From: RYN-433 sp036558265
GTDB lineage: Bacteria > Planctomycetota > Phycisphaerae > Tepidisphaerales > Tepidisphaeraceae
Direction: 5' to 3'
Assembly (NCBI GenBank): GCA_036558265.1
Contig: DATBFY010000490.1
Coordinates: forward strand, 1 to 13,070
Length of the DNA: 13,070 bases
The translations under genes and the position numbers were made by a program. This document shows positions 1 through 7,326 of this stretch, one piece after another. The notes below the pieces were generated by a model that searched no databases, had not been told where the DNA came from, and saw nothing but the letters and a program-made list of their open reading frames with translations. Position 1 is the first letter of the stretch. Each line of letters opens with the position of its first letter.

Positions 1-468
1 GCGGTGCAGCGGACCGATCGGCGTCGTCCCCCGCGCGAAGACCGGGAAATTCAGCTCGCAGATGTTGGGCAGGTCGCGGATCAATCCATCCACGACAAAC
101 CCGGCCGCCCCGCGGTGCTTGGCCTTGGTCGAGATCAAATCGCCCAGCACCGCGTTCATCGTCGAGCCGCCCGCGTCCACGATGACCACGTCCCCCGGCT
201 CCAGCACGTCCAGCGCCTTGTGCACCATCAGGTTGTCCCCGGGGAACACCTTGACCGTGCACGCCGGCCCGCAGACGCGGTGCGCGTCGCCGGTCAGGCA
301 CCGGATCCCCGGGTCGATCGCGTAAAGACGGTTCAGCAGGTCCGAAATATCCGGCGTCGGGAATGGCGCGAATCCCTGCATCAACTCCCGCGCCGGCCGC
401 CGGAAGTTGACCTGGACCCGGAACCCCGGGCCAGGATGAAGGTGTGCGGATTGAGGTTTGTTCGCCAT
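1..468 (-). CDS. RraA-like protein (HMG/CHA aldolase family), 3' end cut by window edge
   Basis: The first 156 codons are present and read without a stop to base 1; the C-terminus lies outside the window. The sequence has the RraA/HMG-aldolase core: PGDVVIVDAGGS (residues 91-102), LGDLISTKAKHRGAAG (108-123) and VVDGLIRDLP (125-134). The adjacent R131-D132 are the family's usual substrate-binding Arg and metal-linked Asp. Characterised relatives cleave 4-hydroxy-4-methyl-2-oxoglutarate or its 4-carboxy analogue and decarboxylate oxaloacetate, using Mg or Mn. Others (E. coli RraA) bind RNase E and are not enzymes. The retained RD pair favours a catalytic, cytoplasmic protein, but the substrate is unknown. 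The start is the ATG at 468, with GAGGAGA about 10 nt upstream, directly after the stop of the preceding dehydrogenase gene. The 16-nt gap implies co-transcription. About 30-40 N-terminal residues precede the usual family start. The family call is firm and the function is open. Confidence 0.88.
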   Translation of the reverse strand, partial: MANKPQSAHLHPGPGFRVQVNFRRPARELMQGFAPFPTPDISDLLNRLYAIDPGIRCLTGDAHRVCGPACTVKVFPGDNLMVHKALDVLEPGDVVIVDAGGSTMNAVLGDLISTKAKHRGAAGFVVDGLIRDLPNICELNFPVFARGTTPIGPLHR

Positions 469-484
469 GTGTGATGTTCTCCTC

Positions 485-1399
485 TCAAACGGACGGCAAC
501 GCATCGTTACGAGCGGACAGAACGCCGCCCGAGGCGAGTTGTTGGATCATTGAATCGGCGGTGAGGTCGCCGGCGGTACACCGGCCTGAATCGCCGTAGG
601 ACTCGGCCAACATTTCGTGAAGGTGGCGCACCGCAGCGATTACGCACGCCTCGATGCCGTCGGATCGAAGCATCGCCTCGACCTCCGCCATCTCGCTCGC
701 GCGCCGCCCCGCGTGCAGCCGATACGTCGGCAGCATGCGCTGCGCCACCTCCCAGATGCCCGGGTAAATCCGCCCCGCCGATTCGATCATCTGCGGCAGC
801 ATTCCCCGCCGCTCGGCTGTCAAAGCCAACTCGAGGAACAGCGCGCACACCCCCTTCGACAACCCGCTCAGCAGCATCTTCATCGCCGACGCCTGCCCCG
901 CTTCCGTGCCCATGACCTGTACGCGCATCGCACCGTCAAAGGCGGCAGCCACCTCACCCGCGCGCTCACCGCTGAGGAACAGCGTTCCGGACCGCGCCAG
1001 GTTCGTCGCCAGCCCGTTGGCCGCCGCGTCCACGAACGCCCGCCCGCTCCGCTCGATCTTTCGCCCGAGACGTCCGGCCAGTTCTGGACCAATCGAGTTC
1101 ATGTCCAGGTAAATCGCGCCCTTTTGCGCGCGATCCGCCAATGCGCAATACTCGTCCGCCACCCGTTCCGCCGCCACCGGTGGGACGACGCAAATCACGA
1201 TGTCCGATCGAGCCACGACCTCCGCCAGGTCGTCGAGCACGGTCAGTTCCAGCTCCCGCGCGCGCCGCGCTGTGACCGGACCGCGCCCGGCCAGCGTCGT
1301 CACGACGGTCAACCCGCGCCGGCGCAGCATCGCCGCCAGCGCGGCGCCCAGCTCGCCGGGATAGAGCAGGCCGATGGTCGGCGGGGTGCGGTCACTCAT
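485..1399 (-). CDS. NAD(P)-dependent dehydrogenase, 3-hydroxyisobutyrate/6-phosphogluconate dehydrogenase superfamily with DUF1932-like C-terminus
   Basis: This 304-residue cytoplasmic protein probably oxidises or reduces a 3-hydroxy acid with NAD(P). The N-terminus is a Rossmann fold with a divergent nucleotide loop, YPGELGAAL (residues 13-21), followed by DIVICVVPP (66-74). FVDAAANG (122-129) occupies the place of the superfamily's substrate loop DAPVSGG. K174 in GQASAMKMLLSGLSKG matches the superfamily's catalytic lysine. The all-helical second half resembles the DUF1932 (PF09130) type rather than the classical MmsB type. The ATG at 1399 is chosen over an in-frame start 57 nt upstream because AGGAGG lies 7 nt before it. 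That ATG overlaps the polymerase stop as ATGA (1396-1399), the arrangement of translational coupling. The next gene, 16 nt downstream, is an RraA-like aldolase, so the pair may handle one branched or hydroxylated acid. The exact substrate cannot be read from the sequence. Confidence 0.85.
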   Translation of the reverse strand: MSDRTPPTIGLLYPGELGAALAAMLRRRGLTVVTTLAGRGPVTARRARELELTVLDDLAEVVARSDIVICVVPPVAAERVADEYCALADRAQKGAIYLDMNSIGPELAGRLGRKIERSGRAFVDAAANGLATNLARSGTLFLSGERAGEVAAAFDGAMRVQVMGTEAGQASAMKMLLSGLSKGVCALFLELALTAERRGMLPQMIESAGRIYPGIWEVAQRMLPTYRLHAGRRASEMAEVEAMLRSDGIEACVIAAVRHLHEMLAESYGDSGRCTAGDLTADSMIQQLASGGVLSARNDALPSV

Positions 1400-2844
1400 G
1401 CGGTCGCCTCCTGGGCGCACGCCGCGACCGCCGCGCCGGCCGGCACCTCGCCCCATCGGGACCTGGGCATCGGTGCACTAGGCGTCGCGACCGTCTGCGC
1501 AACCGGCACGCGCGCGGGCTGGTCGATGCCGCTCGCGCAAACTTCCGGCCACACCGTTAACCACCCCACCGCCAACCACAGCGGCAACAACTGCTCGTAA
1601 CTCGTCGTCAACGTCACGCCGACCAGCCAGACCAATCCGAACAGCCCGAACGCCGCATTCCACCCCACGAACTTCCACACCCGCAGCAGGTACCCCCCAA
1701 CCCAGGCGACGACCAGCAGCCCGACGAGTCCCGTCTCGTAGACGTACGTGAGCAATACGCTGAACACCGCGTCGATGCCGGCGGTGCCCGACAGCGCGGG
1801 CGCCATCAGGCCCGGGCCGACCCCGAAGACGACGCGCATCGCTTCCCCACCCAACAGGATCGCGAATCCGATCCGCAGCGACGCCGTCCGCTCCGCCCAC
1901 GAACTGTTCCCCATCTCCGACCCGCCCAGTCGATTGCTCAATTCCCTGCCGGCAAACCACACCAGCAGCGGCAGCAGGAGGCCGAAGACCAGGACGATCC
2001 CACCATAGACCCGCGCCGTCGCCGACGACCTCACGAACCAGATCGCCGCGATCCCCAGCAACCCCGCCGCCGTCACCGCCGCGTGTCCCGACTGCGAGAC
2101 GATGATCAACCCCACGCCCCCCAGCGACGCGATCACAAACAGCGCTCGCTGCCATTTCGCCGCCGCGCGCCGCAATCGCACCACACCGCAAACCTCCGCC
2201 GCCCAGAACAGCACCCATGGCGCCAGCGAGCTCGCCATCGCCGACGGCTCCGGGAACAGCCCGAACGGCCGCCGCGTGTACCGCGCGATCGTCCGCGCGT
2301 TCTCCTGCACGCTCAGGAACGACGGGTTGACGTACCAATCCACCAGCGGGAACTCCCCCCCCGACGAAAATGCCGCGAACTGCCACACGCCCACCGCCAC
2401 GTGTACCAGCGTCGCCAGCGCGATCCCGGTTAGCAGCTCCAGCGCGTATGCCGGCGCGTACAACTGCGCCGCCACCAGCGCCAGGCACGACACCGCCCAC
2501 ACCAGCGTTGACTTGAAGCACAACGCCACGTCCCCGTTCCCCGTCACCGCGACCTTCAGGATCGCCAGCAGCAGCGGCGCCAGGATCAGCGGGTAAACCC
2601 CCATCGCGCGCCGCCCCCACGGCAGCGTCAGGAACGGCACGATCAGCAGCCCCGCCAGCACGTTCCCCGCCTGCACCGCCGTGTTGTTTCCCACGGGCAG
2701 CGCCGGATACGGCATGAAGCACGCGAACCCCAGCGCGCCAACCGCCACGCCCACGACATGATCGTGGCGCTCCGCCGGCGCAGCGAGCATCGCCGCCGAC
2801 CGGCCGGCTTCAAAACGCGACAGTGGCTTCGACGGCGCGATCAT
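1396..2844 (-). CDS. Wzy/O-antigen-ligase-like exopolysaccharide polymerase (integral membrane)
   Basis: A 482-residue protein made largely of hydrophobic segments, roughly ten to twelve, starting near residues 30-48 and continuing to about 432. A larger hydrophilic stretch around 160-200 contains RRPFGLFPEPSAMA (191-204), a pattern typical of bacterial Wzy and ligase-like proteins. A second soluble loop lies around 300-325 (ELSNRLGG, SWAERTASLRIG). Known members join lipid-linked repeat units in the periplasm, or ligate glycans to an acceptor; the flippase and initiating transferase next door favour polymerase. The start is the ATG at 2844, with AAGGAGG 7 nt upstream; a start nine codons earlier lacks such a site. 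The gene begins 35 nt inside the end of the glycosyltransferase gene and ends in an ATGA overlap with the dehydrogenase gene. The last 50 residues (about 433-482) are a low-complexity Ala/Pro-rich tail, probably cytoplasmic. Family members share little sequence, so polymerase versus ligase is an inference. Confidence 0.82.
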   Translation of the reverse strand: MIAPSKPLSRFEAGRSAAMLAAPAERHDHVVGVAVGALGFACFMPYPALPVGNNTAVQAGNVLAGLLIVPFLTLPWGRRAMGVYPLILAPLLLAILKVAVTGNGDVALCFKSTLVWAVSCLALVAAQLYAPAYALELLTGIALATLVHVAVGVWQFAAFSSGGEFPLVDWYVNPSFLSVQENARTIARYTRRPFGLFPEPSAMASSLAPWVLFWAAEVCGVVRLRRAAAKWQRALFVIASLGGVGLIIVSQSGHAAVTAAGLLGIAAIWFVRSSATARVYGGIVLVFGLLLPLLVWFAGRELSNRLGGSEMGNSSWAERTASLRIGFAILLGGEAMRVVFGVGPGLMAPALSGTAGIDAVFSVLLTYVYETGLVGLLVVAWVGGYLLRVWKFVGWNAAFGLFGLVWLVGVTLTTSYEQLLPLWLAVGWLTVWPEVCASGIDQPARVPVAQTVATPSAPMPRSRWGEVPAGAAVAACAQEATA

Positions 2845-4060
2845 CCGTCTGCCTCCTTCCCTGGGTCGCAACGGCGTCCATCACCTTGTCGTATCCCGCC
2901 AGCGTCGCCCGTGCCGCCTGGTCCCACGAGAACCGCCGCTTCGCCGCGCGGATCTGCTCGATCAGCCCCGCACCCGAGCCGCCCGCATGCAACCGCGACA
3001 CCGCCTCCGCCAGCGCCGCCGGCGTCTCCTGCGCAAACGTCTCGCCCACCCTGAACTGCGCGAACAGCTCCCGCATCCCCCCCGCCTCGCTCGCCACCAC
3101 CGGGATCTCGTGCGCCAGCGCCATGAAGATCACCCCGCTCTGCGCCACGAACCCCTGCGTGTACGGCAGCATCACCGCCCCGTGTCGCGCAAACAGCGCC
3201 GGCACTTCCTCCTCCGGCGTAAACCGATCCAGCAATTCCACCTGCACCCCCGCCTGGCGCAACCGCGTCACCGCCGGCAGCACCGACGACCGGAAATACT
3301 CCCGCTCGTGCGCCTCCCCCGCGATCGTCAGGCTGTAACCCGACAAGCGCTCCATCGCCGCCAGCAGCAGGTCCAGCCCCTTGTTCCGTCGGATCGACCC
3401 GAAGAACAGCAACCGCCGCCACTTCAGCCGCTCATCGAGCGCCGGAATCCGCGCCGCATCCCGCACCGTCCACACCCCGTGCGGCACCACGTGAATCGGT
3501 GGATGCCCCTCCCCCAGCACGCTCGACAACCGCTCCCCCAGCGCCTCCGTATGCACGAACAGTCCATCACACGCACGGCACGCCCGCCGGATCCACCCGT
3601 TGACGATCGCCTTGGGCACGCAAGCCGGATACCGGTGCGGCACCACGTTATGCACCGTGTGAAACACCCGCCGCCCCGACGCCCGGATCCGCCGGATCAC
3701 CGCCCCCGCCAGCCACGGCGTCCACTCCTGAAAATGCACCGCCGCCACGTCCGGTCGCCCCTCGAGCCACTTCAAAAACCGCCGCTCCCGCCTCGGATAG
3801 TGCATCAGCCGCCCCGCCACCCACGACAAGCGATTTGAATACTCACTCCGATGCCGCAGCGGCGGCAACACCGCGCTCACCTCGTACTCGTCCGATCGAA
3901 ACTGCTCCTGCAGATCCGCCCCGCTCACCATCTCAATCCGATACGCCCCCCGCGGTTGCTGCCGCGCCAGCGCGCTCATAAGCTCCCACGCATACTGCGC
4001 CATCCCCCCGTCCGCCGACGGCGTGTACATCAGGATCGTTCCGTTCGCGCCCGTACTCAT
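2810..4060 (-). CDS. Family 4 glycosyltransferase (GT-B fold)
   Basis: A 416-residue cytoplasmic or membrane-associated retaining transferase, expected to add one sugar from a nucleotide donor to the undecaprenyl-linked intermediate. The N-terminal GT-B half opens with ILMYTPSADGGMAQYAWEL (residues 9-27), where the GG loop contacts donor and acceptor, and continues with HTVHNVVPHRYP (134-145). The C-terminal half has LLFFGSIRRNKGLDLLLAAM (217-236) and IFMALAHEIPVVASEAGGMRE (311-331), the nucleotide-binding region of GT4 enzymes. The usual EX7E motif is altered: TQGFVAQSG (301-309) stands where many members have an acidic EGFGL segment, as in a GT4 subgroup with a QSG signature. The start is the ATG at 4060, 10 nt after the flippase stop, with a modest GAGGG site; a start 22 codons earlier lies inside the flippase gene. 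Sugar specificity cannot be predicted. It is the only ordinary glycosyltransferase in the window. Confidence 0.9.
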   Translation of the reverse strand: MSTGANGTILMYTPSADGGMAQYAWELMSALARQQPRGAYRIEMVSGADLQEQFRSDEYEVSAVLPPLRHRSEYSNRLSWVAGRLMHYPRRERRFLKWLEGRPDVAAVHFQEWTPWLAGAVIRRIRASGRRVFHTVHNVVPHRYPACVPKAIVNGWIRRACRACDGLFVHTEALGERLSSVLGEGHPPIHVVPHGVWTVRDAARIPALDERLKWRRLLFFGSIRRNKGLDLLLAAMERLSGYSLTIAGEAHEREYFRSSVLPAVTRLRQAGVQVELLDRFTPEEEVPALFARHGAVMLPYTQGFVAQSGVIFMALAHEIPVVASEAGGMRELFAQFRVGETFAQETPAALAEAVSRLHAGGSGAGLIEQIRAAKRRFSWDQAARATLAGYDKVMDAVATQGRRQTDDRAVEATVAF

Positions 4061-4070
4061 CGCTCGTCCC

Positions 4071-5564
4071 TCACCTTGTTTCCACCAGTGGCGCCACCAC
4101 GCCGCCGCCGCGCGCTTCGACTGCACAACGACGCCTCAACCGTCCTATCACCGCGTCCCGCAACCCGAGGAAGTTCATTCCCACCAGCATCAATCCGTAA
4201 ACCACCGCCCCCGCCATGACTTGTCCCGCCAGCGCGATCCCGCCATGGAATCCGCGGAATGGAACGATCACGACCGCCATCGCCCCCGCCGCCACCGCTA
4301 CCTGCCCGCACGAACCCATCGGCCATGGCACGACAAAGTGTCGCCGGCCCAGCCACGCCGTCAGCACCGTCGTGATCAGGTACGTAATCACCGCCACCCC
4401 CGCCGCCCCCGCCACGCCCCACCGCGGGATCGCTACCAGGTTCAATGCCACGTTCAGGATCGCCGCGAACAGCACGATCCAGACCTGCCAGATCGTCCGA
4501 TGCGCAAATTGAAACGCTGCGTCGAAGTGATACGCCTTCAGGCCCGCCAAAAACGTCCCCACCGCCACCACCGGGATGATGAGCGCGGCCGTCGCCCGGA
4601 ACTCCTTCCCCAGGAAACAGTTCGCGATACCCGGCGCCAGCACGACAAGTCCGACCACGCAAGGCACGCCGACGGCAAGCAGGAGGGAGGCGTTGGTGCG
4701 CATCTGCTCTTGCGCCCCCTGGGGACCCTCTTGCTCCCACTCCCGCACCGCCAGCGGGAACATCGCCATCGACACCGACAGCATCAGCAGCGTCAGGGTC
4801 TGGCTCGCGAAGTCCACCGACACCGCGTAAAGCCCCGCGGCGCCCTGCCCCGACCACCAGGCGATCAGAAACCGATCCGAAGACTCGATCACGACCGCCA
4901 ACGCCACCGTCAGCGACAGCGGGATCCCGTAACGGCACACCTCCGCCAGCACCCGACGGTCAACGACCCACCGCACGTCCCGCCAGTCCGCCCGGTACGC
5001 CCAGACCGCCCCGATCGCCATGCCGCAAACCATCCCGCCCAGCGGCCCCCACCACCGCGCGCCCAGCAATACCAGGCCGACCCCCACCCCGATCGCCAGG
5101 GTCGATTTGGTGACCTGCAGAGCCATGTACCGCCCCGGCCGGATCGACGACCGCGCATACTCGCAGCACTGTTCAAAGACGGCCTGGGTTGCCAGCAGCA
5201 CCCAGCCCGCGACCAGCACCCCCCGCCACTCGGCAGGAATTGGCGTCGCGCATGCGACTGCCGCAAGAATTCCAAGCACGGTCAACAGCAGCCCCGTTAC
5301 GGTGGTCAGGGTCGATTTGAGTCGTCCCGGGTCGTCGCGATACGCCGGCAGGTAGCGCAAAAGCGACAGCCGCAGCCATTGGAAGAGCAGGGCGTTAAGA
5401 AGGCTCACGGTGGCGACGACCAGGGCGTAGCGTCCGTAATCGGCCGGCGCCAGCAGCCGGCTGAAGAGGGGGATCGCCAGGAACGCGATCGCGCCGGGCA
5501 GGCCGCGGGCGACCAGGTAGATCGCCGCGTGCGACAGGGCTTGATGGTCGGATCGGGGACGCAT
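4071..5564 (-). CDS. Wzx-like lipid-linked oligosaccharide flippase (MOP superfamily)
   Basis: A 497-residue polytopic protein with about 12-14 hydrophobic segments. The N-terminal LVARGLPGAIAFLAIPLFSRLLAP, followed by DYGRYALV (42-49), is the characteristic beginning of polysaccharide-biosynthesis flippases. A middle segment, GIPLSLTVALAVVIESSDRF, repeats the pattern at the start of the second half. Members move the undecaprenyl-diphosphate repeat unit across the cytoplasmic membrane to the polymerase. The ATG at 5564 is chosen because it follows the stop of the initiating-transferase gene by 2 nt (TGACGATG). A start 50 codons upstream would lie wholly within that gene and encode an Arg/Pro-rich stretch atypical of the family. 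GGGAGGG lies about 13 nt before the start, slightly far, so reinitiation after the upstream stop is likely. The strength of the match is in fold and topology rather than catalytic residues. Confidence 0.9.
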   Translation of the reverse strand: MRPRSDHQALSHAAIYLVARGLPGAIAFLAIPLFSRLLAPADYGRYALVVATVSLLNALLFQWLRLSLLRYLPAYRDDPGRLKSTLTTVTGLLLTVLGILAAVACATPIPAEWRGVLVAGWVLLATQAVFEQCCEYARSSIRPGRYMALQVTKSTLAIGVGVGLVLLGARWWGPLGGMVCGMAIGAVWAYRADWRDVRWVVDRRVLAEVCRYGIPLSLTVALAVVIESSDRFLIAWWSGQGAAGLYAVSVDFASQTLTLLMLSVSMAMFPLAVREWEQEGPQGAQEQMRTNASLLLAVGVPCVVGLVVLAPGIANCFLGKEFRATAALIIPVVAVGTFLAGLKAYHFDAAFQFAHRTIWQVWIVLFAAILNVALNLVAIPRWGVAGAAGVAVITYLITTVLTAWLGRRHFVVPWPMGSCGQVAVAAGAMAVVIVPFRGFHGGIALAGQVMAGAVVYGLMLVGMNFLGLRDAVIGRLRRRCAVEARGGGVVAPLVETR

Positions 5565-5566
5565 CG

Positions 5567-7189
5567 TCAGTACGCGCCCTCCCGGTTGACCAGCGCGACC
5601 ACCGTCTTGGCGAGGATGTAAACGTCCACCCACGGCGACCAATGCCGGATGTAGAACTGGTCGAGCAGGACGCGGTCGTCGTAGCTCAGGTTGGTGCGAC
5701 CGGCAACCTGCCACAGGCCCGTGATGCCCGGCTTGACTGTCGTGTAGAGTCGGAAGACTTCCCCGTAGCGCCGCACCTCGCTCTCGACGATCGGGCGCGG
5801 GCCCACGATGCTCATGTCACCGCGCAGCACGTTCCAGACCTGCGGCAACTCATCGAGGCTGGTGCGCCGCAGGAACCGGCCTAGCCGCGTCACCCGCGGG
5901 TCGTGCCGGAGCTTATGATCCCGTTCCCACTCCGCACGCGCCACGGGATTGCCCCGGAGCAGTTCGGCCAGCACCGTATCGCCATCCGGCCGCATCGTGC
6001 GGAACTTCCAGGCCTTGAAGCAGCGGCCGTGACGCCCGATCCGCCGCTGCCCGTAAAAGACCGGTCCGCGGCTGGTCAGCTTGAGCGCCAGCGCGATCGC
6101 GACCAGGAGCGGCAGGCTGACCAGGAGCGCCGCCGCCGCCACCGCCACGTCGATCAAGCGCTTGAACCCCTGGAGCGTGGCCATCAGCAGCCCGTTGCGC
6201 ACCTCGATCCCGCTCAGGCGTCCGCAACTTCGCGATGCCCCCCACAACGTCGGCAGCGTGGAGGCGTCCGACAGCACCAGCAGGTGCGGCACCAGCCCGC
6301 TGTAGCGATCCAGCGTCTGCCCCATCCGCGCCAGCGAGACCTCCGGAAGCGACACCACCGCGTGGCGGATCCCCTTAAGGCGGACGAGCGATTCCAGCGT
6401 GGTCGGATCGTTCACGACCGGCAGCGCCCCGGAGCGGCAGGACCCTGCCGGGTCGGTCACCAGCACCGGCCTCAGCCCGCAGCGCGGGCATTCCAGCAGC
6501 ATCTGCGCGAGCTGCGGCGCACCGTTGCCGCTGCCGATCACCAGCGTCGGATACCCCCACCACGCGCGGTTCGAGCAGCAGAATCGCGCTAACGTTCGAG
6601 CCAGAGGGACCAGGATGACCGCGCCGGCCCAGGCCGTCACGCACCACGCGGGGAGCGGCGACGACGACCAGAGTCCGCCCACCGCTGCCGCCAGCAGGAG
6701 TGCCGTGTTGATCCGCGTCAGTTGCCGGAATTCCACCACCGGGTGGGCCCAGATCTCGGAGTACAGGTCGCTCAGGGCATAGACGATCGGCAGCGGCAAG
6801 AGCGCCAGCGGCGTCAGCGATCCGGTCAGCGTCCCCATCCCTTGAGCGATCCCCAGCACCACCCATTGGGCGATCAGCCCAGCCGCCACCAGCGCCAGCA
6901 CGTCCGCCAGCACCAGCGGCAGTATGGTCCGCGCGCACCGTCGCGCCTGGCGTGCGATCGTGCCGGCCTGTGCCGCGCTGCGGATCTCCCCTTGCCACAG
7001 CGCGGCCCGCTCCGGGTCGATCCCCGCCTGGTAAATCCGCGCGAAGATCGGCTCGGGCACCGGCGTTTCCAGCGGAAGGTCGGCGGTCGCGGTCGCGGTC
7101 GCCGTCGCGGTGACCGAGAACGGCGTCTCCTCCAGCGGGTCCAGCTCGAGGCCGATGGCCTGGTCCAGTTCGTAGCTTGTGCTCATCAT
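5567..7189 (-). CDS. Undecaprenyl-phosphate hexose-1-phosphate transferase, WbaP-like (long polyprenol phosphoglycosyl transferase)
   Basis: This enzyme starts each repeat unit by moving a sugar-1-phosphate from a UDP-sugar to undecaprenyl phosphate at the inner membrane. The 540-residue protein has an N-terminal soluble extension (1-80), four hydrophobic segments (about 88-112, 122-140, 160-175, 182-202), a Rossmann-like domain (214-330, TLVIGSGNGAPQLAQMLLE) and a C-terminal catalytic domain (341-540). The catalytic domain shows FKRLIDVAVAAAALL (342-356, membrane re-entrant helix), GPVFYGQRRIGRHG, FKAWKFRTM, TSLDELPQVWNVLRGDMS with the D446-E447 dyad, IVGPRPIV, VKPGITGLWQVAGR and a final REGAY. 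The KLRHDPRVTRLGRFL and SYDDRVLLD segments resemble WbaP (galactose) more than WcaJ (glucose), but the sugar is not proven. ATG 7189 and ATG 7186 are both possible, with GGAGG 5 or 8 nt upstream; that site is in a hairpin. An Ala-Thr repeat at 27-36 comes from a hexanucleotide tract. Confidence 0.93.
   Translation of the reverse strand: MMSTSYELDQAIGLELDPLEETPFSVTATATATATADLPLETPVPEPIFARIYQAGIDPERAALWQGEIRSAAQAGTIARQARRCARTILPLVLADVLALVAAGLIAQWVVLGIAQGMGTLTGSLTPLALLPLPIVYALSDLYSEIWAHPVVEFRQLTRINTALLLAAAVGGLWSSSPLPAWCVTAWAGAVILVPLARTLARFCCSNRAWWGYPTLVIGSGNGAPQLAQMLLECPRCGLRPVLVTDPAGSCRSGALPVVNDPTTLESLVRLKGIRHAVVSLPEVSLARMGQTLDRYSGLVPHLLVLSDASTLPTLWGASRSCGRLSGIEVRNGLLMATLQGFKRLIDVAVAAAALLVSLPLLVAIALALKLTSRGPVFYGQRRIGRHGRCFKAWKFRTMRPDGDTVLAELLRGNPVARAEWERDHKLRHDPRVTRLGRFLRRTSLDELPQVWNVLRGDMSIVGPRPIVESEVRRYGEVFRLYTTVKPGITGLWQVAGRTNLSYDDRVLLDQFYIRHWSPWVDVYILAKTVVALVNREGAY
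7078..7113. repeat. Hexanucleotide tandem tract (CGGTCG-type) inside the initiating transferase gene
   Basis: Three exact CGGTCG units run from 7084 to 7101 and are flanked by one-base or two-base variants (GGTCGG before; CCGTCG and CGGTGA after). In the minus-strand reading frame they encode five Thr-Ala pairs. Because the unit is six bases, a change in copy number would lengthen or shorten the linker without a frameshift. Confidence 0.8.
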
Positions 7190-7194
7190 CCGAA

Positions 7195-7232
7195 CCTCCG
7201 CGCGGGAGGAGCGCGCGACACCGTGTTCGCGC
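7195..7232 (-). promoter_or_regulatory. Leader hairpins including one that pairs with the Shine-Dalgarno sequence of the initiating transferase gene
   Basis: In the minus-strand transcript the ribosome binding site GGAGG (7199-7195) is preceded by its exact complement CCTCC (7209-7205), with a five-base CGCGC loop between them. Immediately upstream, 7232-7213 can form an eight-pair stem (GCGCGA plus CA against TG plus TCGCGC) with one bulged A and a CGG loop. Both lie in the 137-nt gap between the kinase stop (7327) and the transferase start. The pairings are direct sequence observations. A role in limiting translation, or in uncoupling it from the kinase gene, is inferred. Confidence 0.4.
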
Positions 7233-7326
7233 GATTCGCCCGCGGTCGCACGCAAGCGCGCACGTCTCGCGCTGCCGCCCGAGGCACCGTTCCATCTTCA
7301 CCGGGTCGCGCGCGCCCAGGCACAAC

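Noticed and set aside
617..1600. A 327-codon plus-strand open frame opposite the dehydrogenase gene
   Set aside because: Same Arg/His/Pro-rich artefact; the minus-strand gene has a catalytic Lys, a Rossmann loop and a good ribosome binding site.
1478..2722. A 414-codon minus-strand frame inside the polymerase gene
   Set aside because: It is a Gly/Arg/Ala-rich alternative frame without membrane segments; the other frame encodes a clear polytopic protein.
4023..5621. A 532-codon plus-strand open frame opposite the flippase gene
   Set aside because: The composition is dominated by Arg, His, Pro and Gln with no domain; it is an antisense shadow of the flippase gene.
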